From assembly GCF_016545825.1 (NCBI RefSeq), contig NC_052617.1, positions 52,271,382 through 52,335,381 on the forward strand: a DNA stretch of 64,000 bases. The letters are read 5' to 3'. The position numbers and the translations under genes were made by a program. Below the pieces are notes generated by a model. The model ran no database searches, was not told the origin of the DNA, and saw only the letters and a list, made by a program, of their open reading frames with translations. Origin of the DNA: Eucalyptus grandis. Taxonomy: Eukaryota; Streptophyta; Magnoliopsida; Myrtales; Myrtaceae. Positions 11,311-22,420 of the stretch are shown here, one piece after another (within the stretch, counting starts at the first letter, position 1; every line of letters starts with the position of its first letter).

Positions 11311-12840
11311 ATCTGATCTCCTCCAATCACTGCCACTACCGGTCAACCATAGCCTAGCCCCACGCCACGACCTCACCCTCGTACCACGTTTTTTTCTTTT
11401 TTCTTTTTATCTCCTCGGATTGAGGAAAATCTTTTCCCACGTTCCAAACGGAAGAACCCATTTTATTTATTTATTTAGACCTTGTCTAATAATCATTAAA
11501 AAAGAGCGACTTCACATTCCAGATTTCCATCTAAAACTTATCTGACAGGACAGGTTATTCATTTTTCAGAATTTGAAACTTATCGTGCATATCCTAAACT
11601 TGTGCTTTTTCAGGGTCTATTAGGTTTCACTTATATTATTAATTAAATGATTTCAATGATCGTCATTTGCTGTTATATTTTACTGATCATAACAGACATA
11701 AAAAAGTATGTACATAAATAAAATAAAAAGTCATGCAAGCTCAAATTAATGCATCCAAATCACACACTCATCATTGAATAGCATAGAATATGAATTAAAA
11801 CTTATTTAGATTTCTAGGTTACATGTTATAAGTTACAGGTTCCTCCAACTAGGGACTTGAAAACTTATTCATCGAAATATATTTATCATTTGTTGGAATC
11901 AGAAATCTATTTGTTAAAGTATGTTTATAATTTTTTTAGGACCCGTAGCTTACGTGCATATCTTGAAACCTGGAACCTATAAGTTCCTACTGGTCCATTG
12001 TCAGGTTCTAAATTCTATTTTGGAATCATGCTTACGCCTAGTAACCATCCTTTTATTTTTATTTTTAAAATTTTTTCTTTTTTTGGTCCCCAAAACTAAA
12101 AAAGAACATAAATTTACTTGGTAATGTCAATTAATTCTTCTATTTCCCGTACAAAAAAGTGGTAAAGGAATAGGTTTAAAACATAAACAATTAGTAAAAA
12201 AAAAATATAAATTTTTGTTCACTAAAGTAGAAATATATTTTTTTTTCTGAATAGGAATTATTTTTGAGAACAAAAGGCTACTAAACACATCCTTAGTTAC
12301 ACAATTTTTTGGAAACGGCCGGTCATGATTGAATGTCACATCAACAATGTCCAACATCATTTGGTTAGAAGGACAATATTATAAGATATCATAAAGGTTT
12401 AGGAATATATCGGTAAAGTTGAAAAGATTTTGAATTGAATTGATATTTACATAGTATGTTCGTGACTGGTAGGTAATTATCCTCATATTTTAATCTTGCA
12501 ATTTTTTTATTTAATTATCGAGTTAGTCGAGTTAGTCTACATCATGCACATGATAGAGACGGGGTAATTTTAATGTGACCTAGAAATCACACAAGAGAGG
12601 ACCAAGTTTTCATACCAAACTATTTATTTGAGATTATTGATATTTGAATAACGAGAGTGACAACAAATTTTTTTTTTTTTTTTTTTAAACTTGGTCCTAT
12701 ATGAAAACTTGTCTACATCAAGCACATGGGGACCAAGTCTGCATCCCCCGTTCCTATCATGAACGAGAGTGACAACAATTTTTCATATGCAGCTTAATGT
12801 CGTCAACCAACTCCTTTTCGTTGACGCGGCATTTTTAATT
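11311..12840. other. AT-rich intergenic DNA
   Basis: No coding signal. A short direct repeat, CGAGAGTGACAACAA, occurs near 12651 and again near 12763, with poly-T tracts between the copies. This suggests a small local duplication. The left edge should carry the F-box promoter. Confidence 0.5.
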
Positions 12841-12863
12841 ATTTTTCGAAGAGAGGGGCGCAA

Positions 12864-13403
12864 ATGCGACATCTTTTTCGTTTGAGCTTAAATGGCCATG
12901 GAGGTGACAAGCTTCAAATCTCAGTACTTTTCAAGTTTCAAGCTATAAGCCGGGATCACACAGGGAAAATGCGAGAAGGTTTCGCCAGAACGGTACCTGC
13001 GTCTTCTGCCTTGCAAACAGAAACTCAAGCTTTGATCGTGACCCTTCGACATCTATTGCAGCAAGGCAACAATGAAACGCATCTTCAGATCGAGTCAGAT
13101 TGTCTTCTATTGGTTGACTCCATCAACAACAAGATTGATCCGCCATGGGAGATTCGCACTTTGATAGCAGAAGCCGCCGCTCTCCTTTGCCGTTTCTCGT
13201 GTCTCTGTATTAGGTATTGTAAAAGACAGACAAATTTTGCAGCTGACTGGGCCGCTAGGGCCCATAGCAAAGGCTATCTTATACCTAGTTGGGCTGACTT
13301 TCCCCCCCTCCCCTTTCGGATCTTCTTGTTTCAGATGCTGTAGCTGCTGGCTGTATTACTCGTTCCATCTAATATTATATCTTTCTGTCAAAAAAAAAAA
13401 AAA
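12864..13403 (+). mobile_element. 5'-truncated LINE: RNase H domain, 3' UTR and poly(A)
   Basis: The open frame 12864-13343 encodes an RNase H-like domain of the plant LINE and reverse-transcriptase-associated type. It shows SALQTETQALIVTLRHLL, the LQIESDCLLLVDSIN signature with its acidic residue, and RQTNFAADWAARAHSKG near the C-terminus. The stop is followed by about 50 bases and a pure A tract at 13391-13403, as expected for the 3' end of a non-LTR retrotransposon. Reverse transcriptase and endonuclease are absent, so the copy is 5'-truncated and immobile. A clean target-site duplication was not seen. Confidence 0.8.
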
Positions 13404-14975
13404 TAGACCTAGTGATGAAAAACAAGAGATAACTCTTAAAAGTAATTCTAAGTAATGTGCGAAGATAAAAAGCAAATTTTTCCAAATACTTTTCTAGGGC
13501 ACATACTTCTTTCAATCATCCCTAGAGTCCACACCAAACTGTTGGAGAATTAATGACATGCTGGTCATGGTCAGTGGATGTGTCGATGATGATGATGATG
13601 ATGAGGGATGACTCTATATATCGGCGGTGCAAGTTGTTCAGTACGTCCCATATGTTCATAAATGAAAGTATCACGTGATCATGTGAATACCATATTATTC
13701 ATTCTAGCATGTTCTTTGACACTGACAAAATGTATTTAAAATTGTTAATGGGTTAAAAAATTAATAATTGGAGATGCTAAACATCTGTATGATAGTAGTT
13801 ATCCTTGAATTTGCATCGATAGTAAAGCACAGAAAGTCTTTTTTTTTTGGTAAAGTAAAGCACAGAAAGTCTTCCTTTGCCAGAAAAGGAGAAAAATCCA
13901 GTTCTCCCTAGCTAGACCAGAGAACGAATACACAAGGCAAAACAGAGTGAAAGCACCAAGAAGCAACCTATTTGACAGGGACTGCCTGGATCTACTTGTG
14001 CTTTATATTTCTTACCACGTATTTCGACATCTCAAACAGACCAAAGCATAGATTTTTTTGGGCCAATCGGGCAGAACAGAGGAGCATGAAATCTAAAGAT
14101 AGATCGAGGGAAAACTTTCAGTGTTGGTTTAGGTAAGTGAGAGCATTACAAGATACTCTTATCTCAACCATTCCATAGCCGAGAATTGTCAAGCATTGAA
14201 CTTCTTCTTTCCCCTAAGGTCAATAATAATTTACCGCAGAGCCGAAGTGAAGCAGAAAGATCCGGTAGAAATTGGGCCTAGGCATGTCATCCACCATTCC
14301 TAAGGTCTACATCCAATGTTCATCGATACAACGATGCAACCGTAAGATCAAAACAAAATTTGTAGTTGAAAGATCTCCCAGAGCCGTGGTGGCAGGAAGT
14401 GTAAGGGGGTATGAGGAGACATGGTCGGACCTGGTACACGCTCGATGGGTCATGTGGTCTTCCTCATTGGTGCTGGTTTATGCCATTAGTGATTGATTCA
14501 TCGCGGTCTTCTTAGTTTCAGTGTGGCATTGGATGCTATGAAGGATTCCATAGGCTTCTGTATTCACTCAATTCGCTCCCTCTGGGTAAGATTCTTGGTT
14601 TACCATGTACGTGTGCTAAAGCGAGCTCTTCCTCTTTCCTTAGGGATCAGTGATTATTTGCTTTCTTCATAGAAGAAAAATGAGGGGAGGCAAGTATCAG
14701 GAACAATCAAAGTTCAATAAATTAGTCTGTCAGTCATACGCGCGGTGGATATCTATGGACCAAAATTGGACTCTTTTTCTTGAGTTCGCCAACTTCCTAA
14801 CTCCTATATATTCTCGTCCTAAATTCAACATTATGCGTCACCCAAATTTGATTCCTCTAAACTATACACCTGAGGATGTGCACACCCACTACAACAAGGC
14901 AATGTAATAATCTGGTCTGGTTCCGCCTGTGCCTGTAAACTGTGAAGTGAATAGGAGTACTTGGCATTTTCGGAA
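13404..14975. other. Intergenic, apart from the micro-retroposon
   Basis: A (GAT)n-like run lies near 13586-13606. No domain was recognised in the short open frames at 14272-14496 and 14650-14907. The right edge should contain the 3' UTR of the USP-kinase gene. Confidence 0.45.
13821..13873 (-). repeat. Micro-retroposon: 13-bp A-tailed insert in a 20-bp duplication
   Basis: The 20-mer AGTAAAGCACAGAAAGTCTT occurs exactly at 13821-13840 and 13854-13873. The 13 bases between read TTACCAAAAAAAA on the reverse strand. This looks like an extremely 5'-truncated poly(A) retroposon with its target-site duplication. Confidence 0.6.
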
Positions 14976-17900
14976 TCAGGTGGTTGTTTTGGCTGATGTG
15001 CTGGAGTAGCCCCTTGAGCTCCCCGACAGTACCACTAGCGGGTCGCTCATCACCTCCTGCACCACAAACATCCAACAAAAACTTATGACTCCTTGGTCAT
15101 GATTAATGAACGCATACCTCTGATATTTATAGCTGTAGCTGATCAACTGTTTCTTTGTTAGATTAACAGGATAATTTGAGTGGGTACTGAAAAAGTGTTT
15201 ATATTTTAAATTCAGATGATGGTGGAGAGACTTTGGCTTACCTGAGATGTGGAAATGTGAGAGTGATGAGGGGACGGCAGTGCACTGCCACCCAATATTG
15301 AGCAGTGCTGCAAGTTCTCGTCAGCGAAATCTCTAAGCTTGTTGAGTTCTGGCAAAACAACCTTGCCGAGATCCGGCCGGTCTTTCCTCCTCATCTCAGC
15401 ACATTGGAGAGCTATCTGTGCAAGGGACAAAGCCTCCTCAACTGGCCAGTCAGGTACGTCAGGGTCTAGCATCTCTGAGAAGTTTCCTTTCTCGATGGAC
15501 TTGCTGACGTGGTGAGTGATGCCCATTGGTGATTTTGCCGTGATTAGTTGCAGAAGCACGATTCCGAAAGAATAAACATCGGATTTCACGCCTAGCATCC
15601 CTGTTTGCTGATACTCGGGATCGATGTAGCAGAAAGTGCCTGCGGTCGAAGTCATTCGGTACTGTGTTACACTTTCAGCAACTGATGGAGGAACCAGCCT
15701 AGCCAATCCAACATCGCTAATTTTGCTGACATAGTTGTAATCAAGCAAAATGTTGCCAGGTTTGAGGTCACGATGGACTAGAGGCTCTGGCTTTGTCTGA
15801 TGGATGAACAGGAGGCCTGTGGCTATCTCTGCAGCAATTCTGAATCTAAGTTGCCAAGACAGAACGGGGGACTTGCCTCGCTTGAAAAGACGTTCCTCTA
15901 AGCTTCCATTGGCCATGTACTCATACACTAGACACCCGTACTCTGGGCAGGCTCCTAAGAGAAGCACCATGTTGGGATGCCTTATGCGGCTAAGTACTTC
16001 CACCTGCATCACCATGATTAAGGGACAGATTATGTTTGCTAATCTTTGTACTCATATATACATATGTATATGTCAACAGTATGTCTGTCCACGTCTTAGA
16101 TCCTTTAATTTAACACCTAAAGATGACTGGGCTATATGTCATGCTTCAACTGTGTTTTACTTTGTCTTACGGAACTTTTGATTTGGCTTTGCTCAGATCT
16201 TCTTTGATTGATAGATTTACTATGAAGAGAAGATGGATTGAAGCATTGGTAAGCTTTTTGATGCATTAAAAAGGCCCCCAGGAAGGAAGATATGCAAGAA
16301 TCTAAATGCAAAATCCTTGTCTCCCCCATACCTCTTGTTGAAACTGCGACCTTCCGTGGACTGCATCTGGACGCAAAACTTTAACTGCAACTGGTGTATG
16401 ATCTAGGTAACACTTGAACACTGGGCCATAACCTCCCTCGCCAACCTTGTGAGACTTGGCAAAGAAATTTGTTGCAGCTTCAATCTCTTCAATTGTGTAT
16501 CGCCTGTATCTTGCATCGCTGTGCTGCAGTTCATCCAATACCTTCTTTATCTCTTCTGCCTCTCTGAGAGCTTTCATTTCTGCATTCAGTCTCCTTTGTG
16601 CTTCCAGCTCTGCAATTCTCTGTGCTGCCTCTGCTTCTTCAAGGGCTGCTTTGTACTTAGCTCTTTCTATCTTTGCAATTGACAGAGCATTTTCCTTGGC
16701 ATGTTGCACCTCGTCCAGTTTCTGCTCTTCTTCGAATCTCCAGCGTTGCAGCTCCATTGCCTGAAGCTAACTCAATTAAAACAACTGTCGTTTATATAAT
16801 TTACAATCAAAGCGCATGGTGATCATCCACACCTTTTGTTTTGCCACCAGTGCCTCCCTGCATGCCGTACTGTACATCTCCATTGTTTGCTTCAATTCTA
16901 ACTTTAGCCTCCTCATTTCAATTTCTACATCATCCTGCATATTTTGTACAGAGAACGTGGAACTTAAAAGTCATCTATTAATTCTTGATTGTTCACATAT
17001 GCAATTAGTATTCTCATGTTTGAGTAAAAACAAATCTAGTATTCTTTCAGGCAATGCACACATACTCTAAACATTTTGGAAACAATCTGACGACAAATTT
17101 GAGGTAAGATAGTGATGCTGGTAACCAAGCACTTTCCAGATCGCTTGAAATATCTCTTGGTTAGTTTTAGAACATTGAAACTACTATTGTATGTTGAAGA
17201 GATGTCTTAGTATAAGAAAACATTACCAGATTCTGTGATGAGTACGAGCATGATGTTCGCGCACTCTCTTGGGAGATCGGTGACAATTCATATGATGAAC
17301 TGAAATCGATATATTTCTGCAGTGAATGAATGGATGACCTATCTGGGCTGGCGGAGAGCCTGGCGGGGTGAAAGGAGTCCATTCGGTCATAGAGTGAGGA
17401 GGATGGTTGATCTGTGCTTGATCTTCCAGAGCTGATGAACGATATGTCAGTTTCTACTTCTGGCATCATCCCTGCTGCATATGCTGATGAGCCTCTTCTT
17501 TTATCCAATGGCGACCTGTTTCATTATTTTTTCATTGAACTCGTTGAATGAGTCTAGACTTATAAAACCAGCAGCATGACATAATCACAATGAGAGTACT
17601 CAACCTATGCTGCCTTTCACCTCCTCTCACAAGTCACGAGACTTGCAACTATATGGACCCAATGTCCAACTTGACATGCATCAAGGATAGTCAAGAAAAA
17701 AAAAAGCACTTCTTCTTGCCAAAGATTCGTCTCTTTGTAAATTGAAATGTCTATAGACTACAAGCATTTGAAACCCCCATATGCATTCAACCATTAAAGA
17801 AAAAAAAAACATACACTCTTTCTGGAAATGGTCTAAGATTTCACGACTTACCTGATGGACTCATTGTGCATGGCAAGGGAAGACTTGATTGATGTTTGAT

Positions 17901-19490
17901 CTGCAAATAATAGAGGCTTCAACAGTCTACATTTTCGCCACGCTGTAAGCAATGACGGAAGTGGTTGGTGAGATAAACGAACCTTTTAAACTGTTATGCA
18001 GGTGTTTTTCCGAACCGGCTGTCTGTTCGTTAAGGTTCTGTATTTGGTCAAGAAGAGGGGAGGCATGAGGAGATGGACGAGAAGCATTCCGCACGGAAGA
18101 GACCTTTCCTTTGGAGATGACGTAAACCGTGCAGAAATCCGGTGCCCCTTTTGATACGCTGCTTGGGATGTTTACGTGCTTTAATCTAATTAAGAAAAAA
18201 CAAGAAGTTTAGGCCTATTTGCAGTACTCATATTGCAGGGTGCAAGTTTGATTGTCCTATACATAATGTTTTTTCGTAGAGCCAGGTTCACACCCAGCGT
18301 AAAGTACACATTTCATCTCGTGTTTGTGTCCTTGGAAGTTGGCGTGAAGATCATTCTCCTTTGAAGTTCGTAAACTTTTGATTGAGTGAAGATTTTTCTC
18401 ATTCTTCATTAGTGCCGTATCCCGTTTCCGTTTTATTCCTCAGATCATGTGATTCGCTTCTGAGGTTTTGTCTCAGGAATGGTGTGTAGAAAAGTTCAAA
18501 ATCTTTGTAGAGCTAGTGCAAATAAGTAGGGAACACGACGTGACAAGCTCATATGAAAGCTAAAATGAGATGCTCTCTGACCGACTCCGCATTGCATAAA
18601 GGAAGAGGAATCGTGGATGGTTCGGTTTCACATACAGCTCTATTTGTAATTAGATGCCCGAGACGTTGGAGAAAAATTAGAAAGGGAAAAAGGGTAGAAT
18701 TTTAGAGGATAGAAGCTGCCACCTGATGAAGCCATGACGATGCGAAGCGCCGAGAACCAAGAGCTCTATCCCGGCGTAAGAGACATATTCTGTAATTGCT
18801 CTGGCCACGTCCATGTCCTCCAGTATGACATCTAGGCAATGTATCTGATCCAAGTTACTGAATTTGTGAATGTAAGTAATAAATGAGGCAAAGAATGTTG
18901 CATCATGCTTGTTTTGCTTATGAAAGATGGCGGGAAAATTGCAGTATTGAAGGGAAAGGACTTCATTATTAGATGCGTACATCTTTTCGGGTGCAATAAC
19001 AATGGAAAGTGAGAAACAGGTCTTTGTTTAGCTTCTGTAACTCCTGCTTGTGCGGCGACGAGACTTCAAAATGGGAAGCCGTGTGGGGCTCATGATTGTG
19101 GTGATGGTGCTCATGATTGTGGTGATGGTGGTCATGATTGTGGTGATGGTGTCGCGGTGCTGCATCCACCGAAGAGAGAGAGAGAGAGAGAGTTAAATGT
19201 ACATGTCTGATCCATTTCGATGAGGCATCATGTCATATCATAGCTTTGAAAATGGCGATCAGCAAGCTACTCAGAAAGAGAAAATGAAGAATGTAGCATG
19301 GTAACTTACTGGGAGCGGAGGCGGAGTTTTGGTGGACATGGATGAGGATGACGGTTTGGCCCTTGGAGAGGATATTATCGACGGCCCAACGGATGGCGTA
19401 TTGGCAACCTTTGTCCCTGTCGATGGCGACGGCGACCAATCCATTCCTCATCGCGGCTTTCTTCTCCACATGACCCTTTCCTATCCACAT
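14976..19490 (-). CDS. USP-domain receptor-like cytoplasmic kinase (U-box-less PUB-kinase relative)
   Basis: Ten inferred exons: 19490-19310, 19159-18981, 18844-18723, 18185-17983, 17900-17852, 17515-17227, 16934-16833, 16760-16332, 16003-15242 and 15056-14976. All have GT-AG borders and closed phase, giving 798 codons, normal for the family. Exons 1-4 form a universal-stress-protein domain (NGLVAVAIDRDKGCQYAIRW; ITEYVSYAGIELLVLGASHR) interrupted by a His-rich insert. Exon 6 is a Ser-rich linker, and exons 7-8 a coiled coil (EIEMRRLKLELKQTMEMY onward). The kinase has GEGGYGPVFK, the VAVKVL lysine, HRDLKPGNILL and DVGLARLVP, where DFG is DVG as in relatives. No U-box follows; the last exon adds 26 residues beginning EVMSDPLV. 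Substrates are unknown. A decayed tandem copy lies at 26-31 kb. Confidence 0.88.
19090..19152 (-). repeat. 21-bp x3 minisatellite coding a His-rich insert
   Basis: Three near-identical 21-bp units inside exon 2 of the kinase gene encode HHHHNH followed by Asp or Glu, three times. The insert interrupts the USP domain between its first and second exons. The tandem pseudogene carries a different basic and His-rich run (six Arg, then seven His) at the same place, so the site tolerates length change. Confidence 0.85.
19171..19192 (-). repeat. (GA)n microsatellite acting as a polypyrimidine tract
   Basis: The run reads (CT)n on the coding strand and lies about 12 bases before the intron-1 acceptor (GGATGCAG) of the kinase gene. 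It therefore sits where the polypyrimidine tract should be. Confidence 0.7.
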
Positions 19491-19898
19491 TCTCTCTTTC
19501 TCTCTCTGGAAACTGAGGATCAAACGGATTGATTCTTGGGTGGGTGACAAGAAAACCTTGGACTGTGTTTGATGGTCAGAGCTCCCTCCTGAAAAGGTGT
19601 ACCCGCTATTTTCTCTTCTTCAGGCATCAAAGGTTGTGTGTTTTCCTTTCCTGTCTGTTCCCCTGTCTTAGTGCACGAAAGGATCGAGCATCGGTCACTA
19701 AAAATAGCTAGGAGGAGACCAAAATATGAGACTCTCCTATAATCTTTCTCTCTCCTACCTCCCCCCTCCCTTTCCCCTTTTCTCTCTGTGATTTCCCATG
19801 TCGGTAGCTCAGCTCTGGCCCAAAGAAAGAAAAAAACGTTGGAAGTTCAGCATTGACTTGCTTTGCATATTTTAAGGGTAGGATTATTTGCCATGTAA

Positions 19899-20633
19899 GG
19901 CTCTGTTTGCTAACCATTCAAACATGGCCAAATTCTGATTTTTTGTTCTCAAAATCGCGTTTGGTAAAATTTTTGTTCCTGGGAATATATTGGAAGTGGA
20001 ATCAAGAATAAAAAAAAAGTTGATTATTGTTTCAGGATCAGAATTGATAATCAAAACCAACAACTTTTATTTTTCCCTTCGGCCATCTCGCGACCATCGT
20101 CCACCATCGCCCGCTACCATCCGCTGCCACCGACCATTGTCCTCCGCTGCCGCCGGTCTAGCGAGCTCGCTTGGCCGGGGCGAGCTCGCCGGAGGCAAGC
20201 CTAGCCACCGGCGAGGCTCGGCCTCCCCAGGCCGAGCCTTGTTGGTGGCTAGGCGGGCCTCGCCCAACCTCGCCGGTGGCCAGGCAGGCCTCGCGATGCC
20301 CAGCCCCGCTGGTGGCCAGGCGAGCCTTGCCTAGCCTCGATGAGGTGGGGCTAGGCGAGCCTCGCCTAGCTGCCGGCAAGGCTCGGCCGATGAGGGCGGG
20401 TCTCGTAGAGGGCCGGTGACGCTCCGGTGAGGTCGTCGGCCCTCGTCTTGTTGGTCGCCGGACCAGAATTAATGAGTACGGTACCAAATGCAATTTTATT
20501 TCAGAATCAGAAATTTTGGACAGTTACCAAACATCTTAAAATGCTTAGAATCTGTTCCCGGGAATAGAATAAAAAGGAATAATTTCTGATCAGAATTTAC
20601 TCCTGAAAACATAATCGTTACCAAAAGCGCCCT
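19899..20633. mobile_element. Non-autonomous TIR element, PIF/Harbinger-like, with GC-rich core
   Basis: The left end reads GGCTCTGTTTGCTAACC; the reverse complement of the right end reads GGGCGCTTTTGGTAACG. Matching inner blocks follow (AAATTCTGAT; TGTTCCTGGGAATA against TGTTCCCGGGAACA). A TAA trinucleotide flanks both ends, which fits a PIF/Harbinger-type target duplication. The terminal 150-200 bases are AT-rich, whereas 20080-20460 is very GC-rich with CTAGGCGAG/CTCGCC palindromes. There is no transposase. Superfamily is inferred from ends only. Confidence 0.6.
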
Positions 20634-20959
20634 AAGTCTTATATAAAAATTATTATGGAGGTAACAACGGTCTTTGAAATTTTGCTCATTCAACGTCATC
20701 TCCGAACTTCTTTTTGTTCGATGTCGTCCTTGTATGTTTGAAGATTGGTTCACTGCGATCTTTCCATTAAAATTATAGGCGGAATTTGCTAAATCTACTA
20801 ATGTTGATGGATAGTCCGTCTACTATAGAACTTAATGTTAATTTTTATTCAATTTCGTCCCTATACTTTGTTTAGTTGTTCAATTTAGTCCCCGAAGGGT
20901 TTTCTTTTCCCTCTCACTTGCGTTGTGTCAAATTTAGGTTTAGTCTCGATACAAATACT

Positions 20960-22420
20960 CATTAGTTATGTAAGGAGCCAGGGCTCTCACTATGTAATAT
21001 TATCCATTTTGGATCACTGGCTCTCACGGATTTAAAATACGCTACGTAGAGTAAAGAACCCAATGCTTATCAACTAGTTTAGGAATCCCCCCTTGGTGAT
21101 GTGGGACAAAATACATGCACTTAGCCTTGCTCGCTTTTTGGGTCACAGTCGCCTGCTAACACAGCCTCCCCTGCCATCCCGACCACACTACCCATGCGCT
21201 TTCGCTGTGACCACGCTACCCATGCGCTTTCGCTGTGGCTCCACACGCTGTCGGAAGTCGGCTTTGATAGAACCTATAAGCCTCCCTTGCCATCCCGACC
21301 ACGCTACCCATGCGCTTTCACTGTGGCTCCACACGCTGTTAGAAGTCGGCTCTGATAGAACCTATAAGCCTCCCCTGCCATCCCGACCACACTACCCACC
21401 CTTAGGGACAAAATACATGCACTTGGCCTTGCTCGGGCTTTTTTTGGGTCACGGTCAGGTGTTATTATTCACACGCTGTCGGAAGTCGGCTCTGATAGAA
21501 CCTATAAGCCTCCCTTGCCATCCCGACCACGCTACCCATGCGCTTTCGCTGTGGCTCCACACGCTGTCGGAAGTCGGCTCTGATAGAACCTATAAGCCTC
21601 CCTTGCCATCCCGACCACACTACCCACCCTTAGGGACAAAATACATGCACTTAGCCTTGCTCGGGCTTTTTTTGGGTCACGGTCGGGTGTTATCATAGTG
21701 TAATATTGTGGCTTTAAAAGCCGTTAAACAAAGAAGAGAACCCAAGTGATGTCTAGCTTTGGGTTTTTAGCCCTCACGGCTTTAAAACACGGTAGATAAT
21801 CCAAGTCTTATCAATTAGCCCATGACTCCCCTTCTTGGTGATGTGGGACAAAAGACATGCGCTAGCCCATGACTCCCCTTTTTGGCAATGTGGGAAAGAA
21901 GACATGCGCTAACCCAAGCCTTATCAATTAGCCCATGACTCCCATTCTCGGAGATGTGGGACAAAAGATATGCGCTAGCCCATGACTCCCCTTTTAGGGT
22001 CGCCTGCTTGCAACATTCCCTGCCATCCCAGTCATGCTGCCCATCCTCAGGATCACATTCCTGTAAGGACTTGGTAGACCACTGCATAATATTGTCTACT
22101 TTGGCATCTAGTTTTCAGGGTTTTAAAACGTGTTACACAGTTAGAGAACCTAAGCCTCATCAACTAGCCTAGGACTCCTTCCCTTGGCAATGTAGGATAA
22201 AAGAAATGCGTTTAGCCTTGCCCACTTTTTGGGTCACACTTGCTCGCCAGCTCCAACCTCCCTTGCCATCCCAACCATGCTACACACCTTTAGGGTTCGG
22301 GTTGTCATATTCTCCATCCCTTATGGCACAAAGCCCTTGTTGTGGCCCCACATGTTGACGGGAGTTGGCACTGATACCACGAGATATTACACCAAACTAT
22401 AGGGATGGGGTGACATGGCC
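20960..22420. repeat. Complex repeat region with a 228-bp tandem duplication
   Basis: Recurring phrases include GATGTGGGACAAAA, AGCCCATGACTCCCC, CCCTCACGGCTTTAAAA and TCGGAAGTCGGCTCTGATAG. A unit of about 228 bp occurs at 21243-21467 and again at 21471-21694, each with an internal half-unit duplication. The 201-codon open frame across it (21093-21698) is only this repeat read through and is not taken as a gene. The phrases resemble a widespread plant dispersed repeat; the class is unresolved. Confidence 0.6.

Noticed and set aside
9880..11376. A 498-codon F-box protein starting at 11376
   Set aside because: The first 90 residues are Ser/Leu runs encoded by 5' leader microsatellites. The ATG at 11106 directly precedes the F-box.
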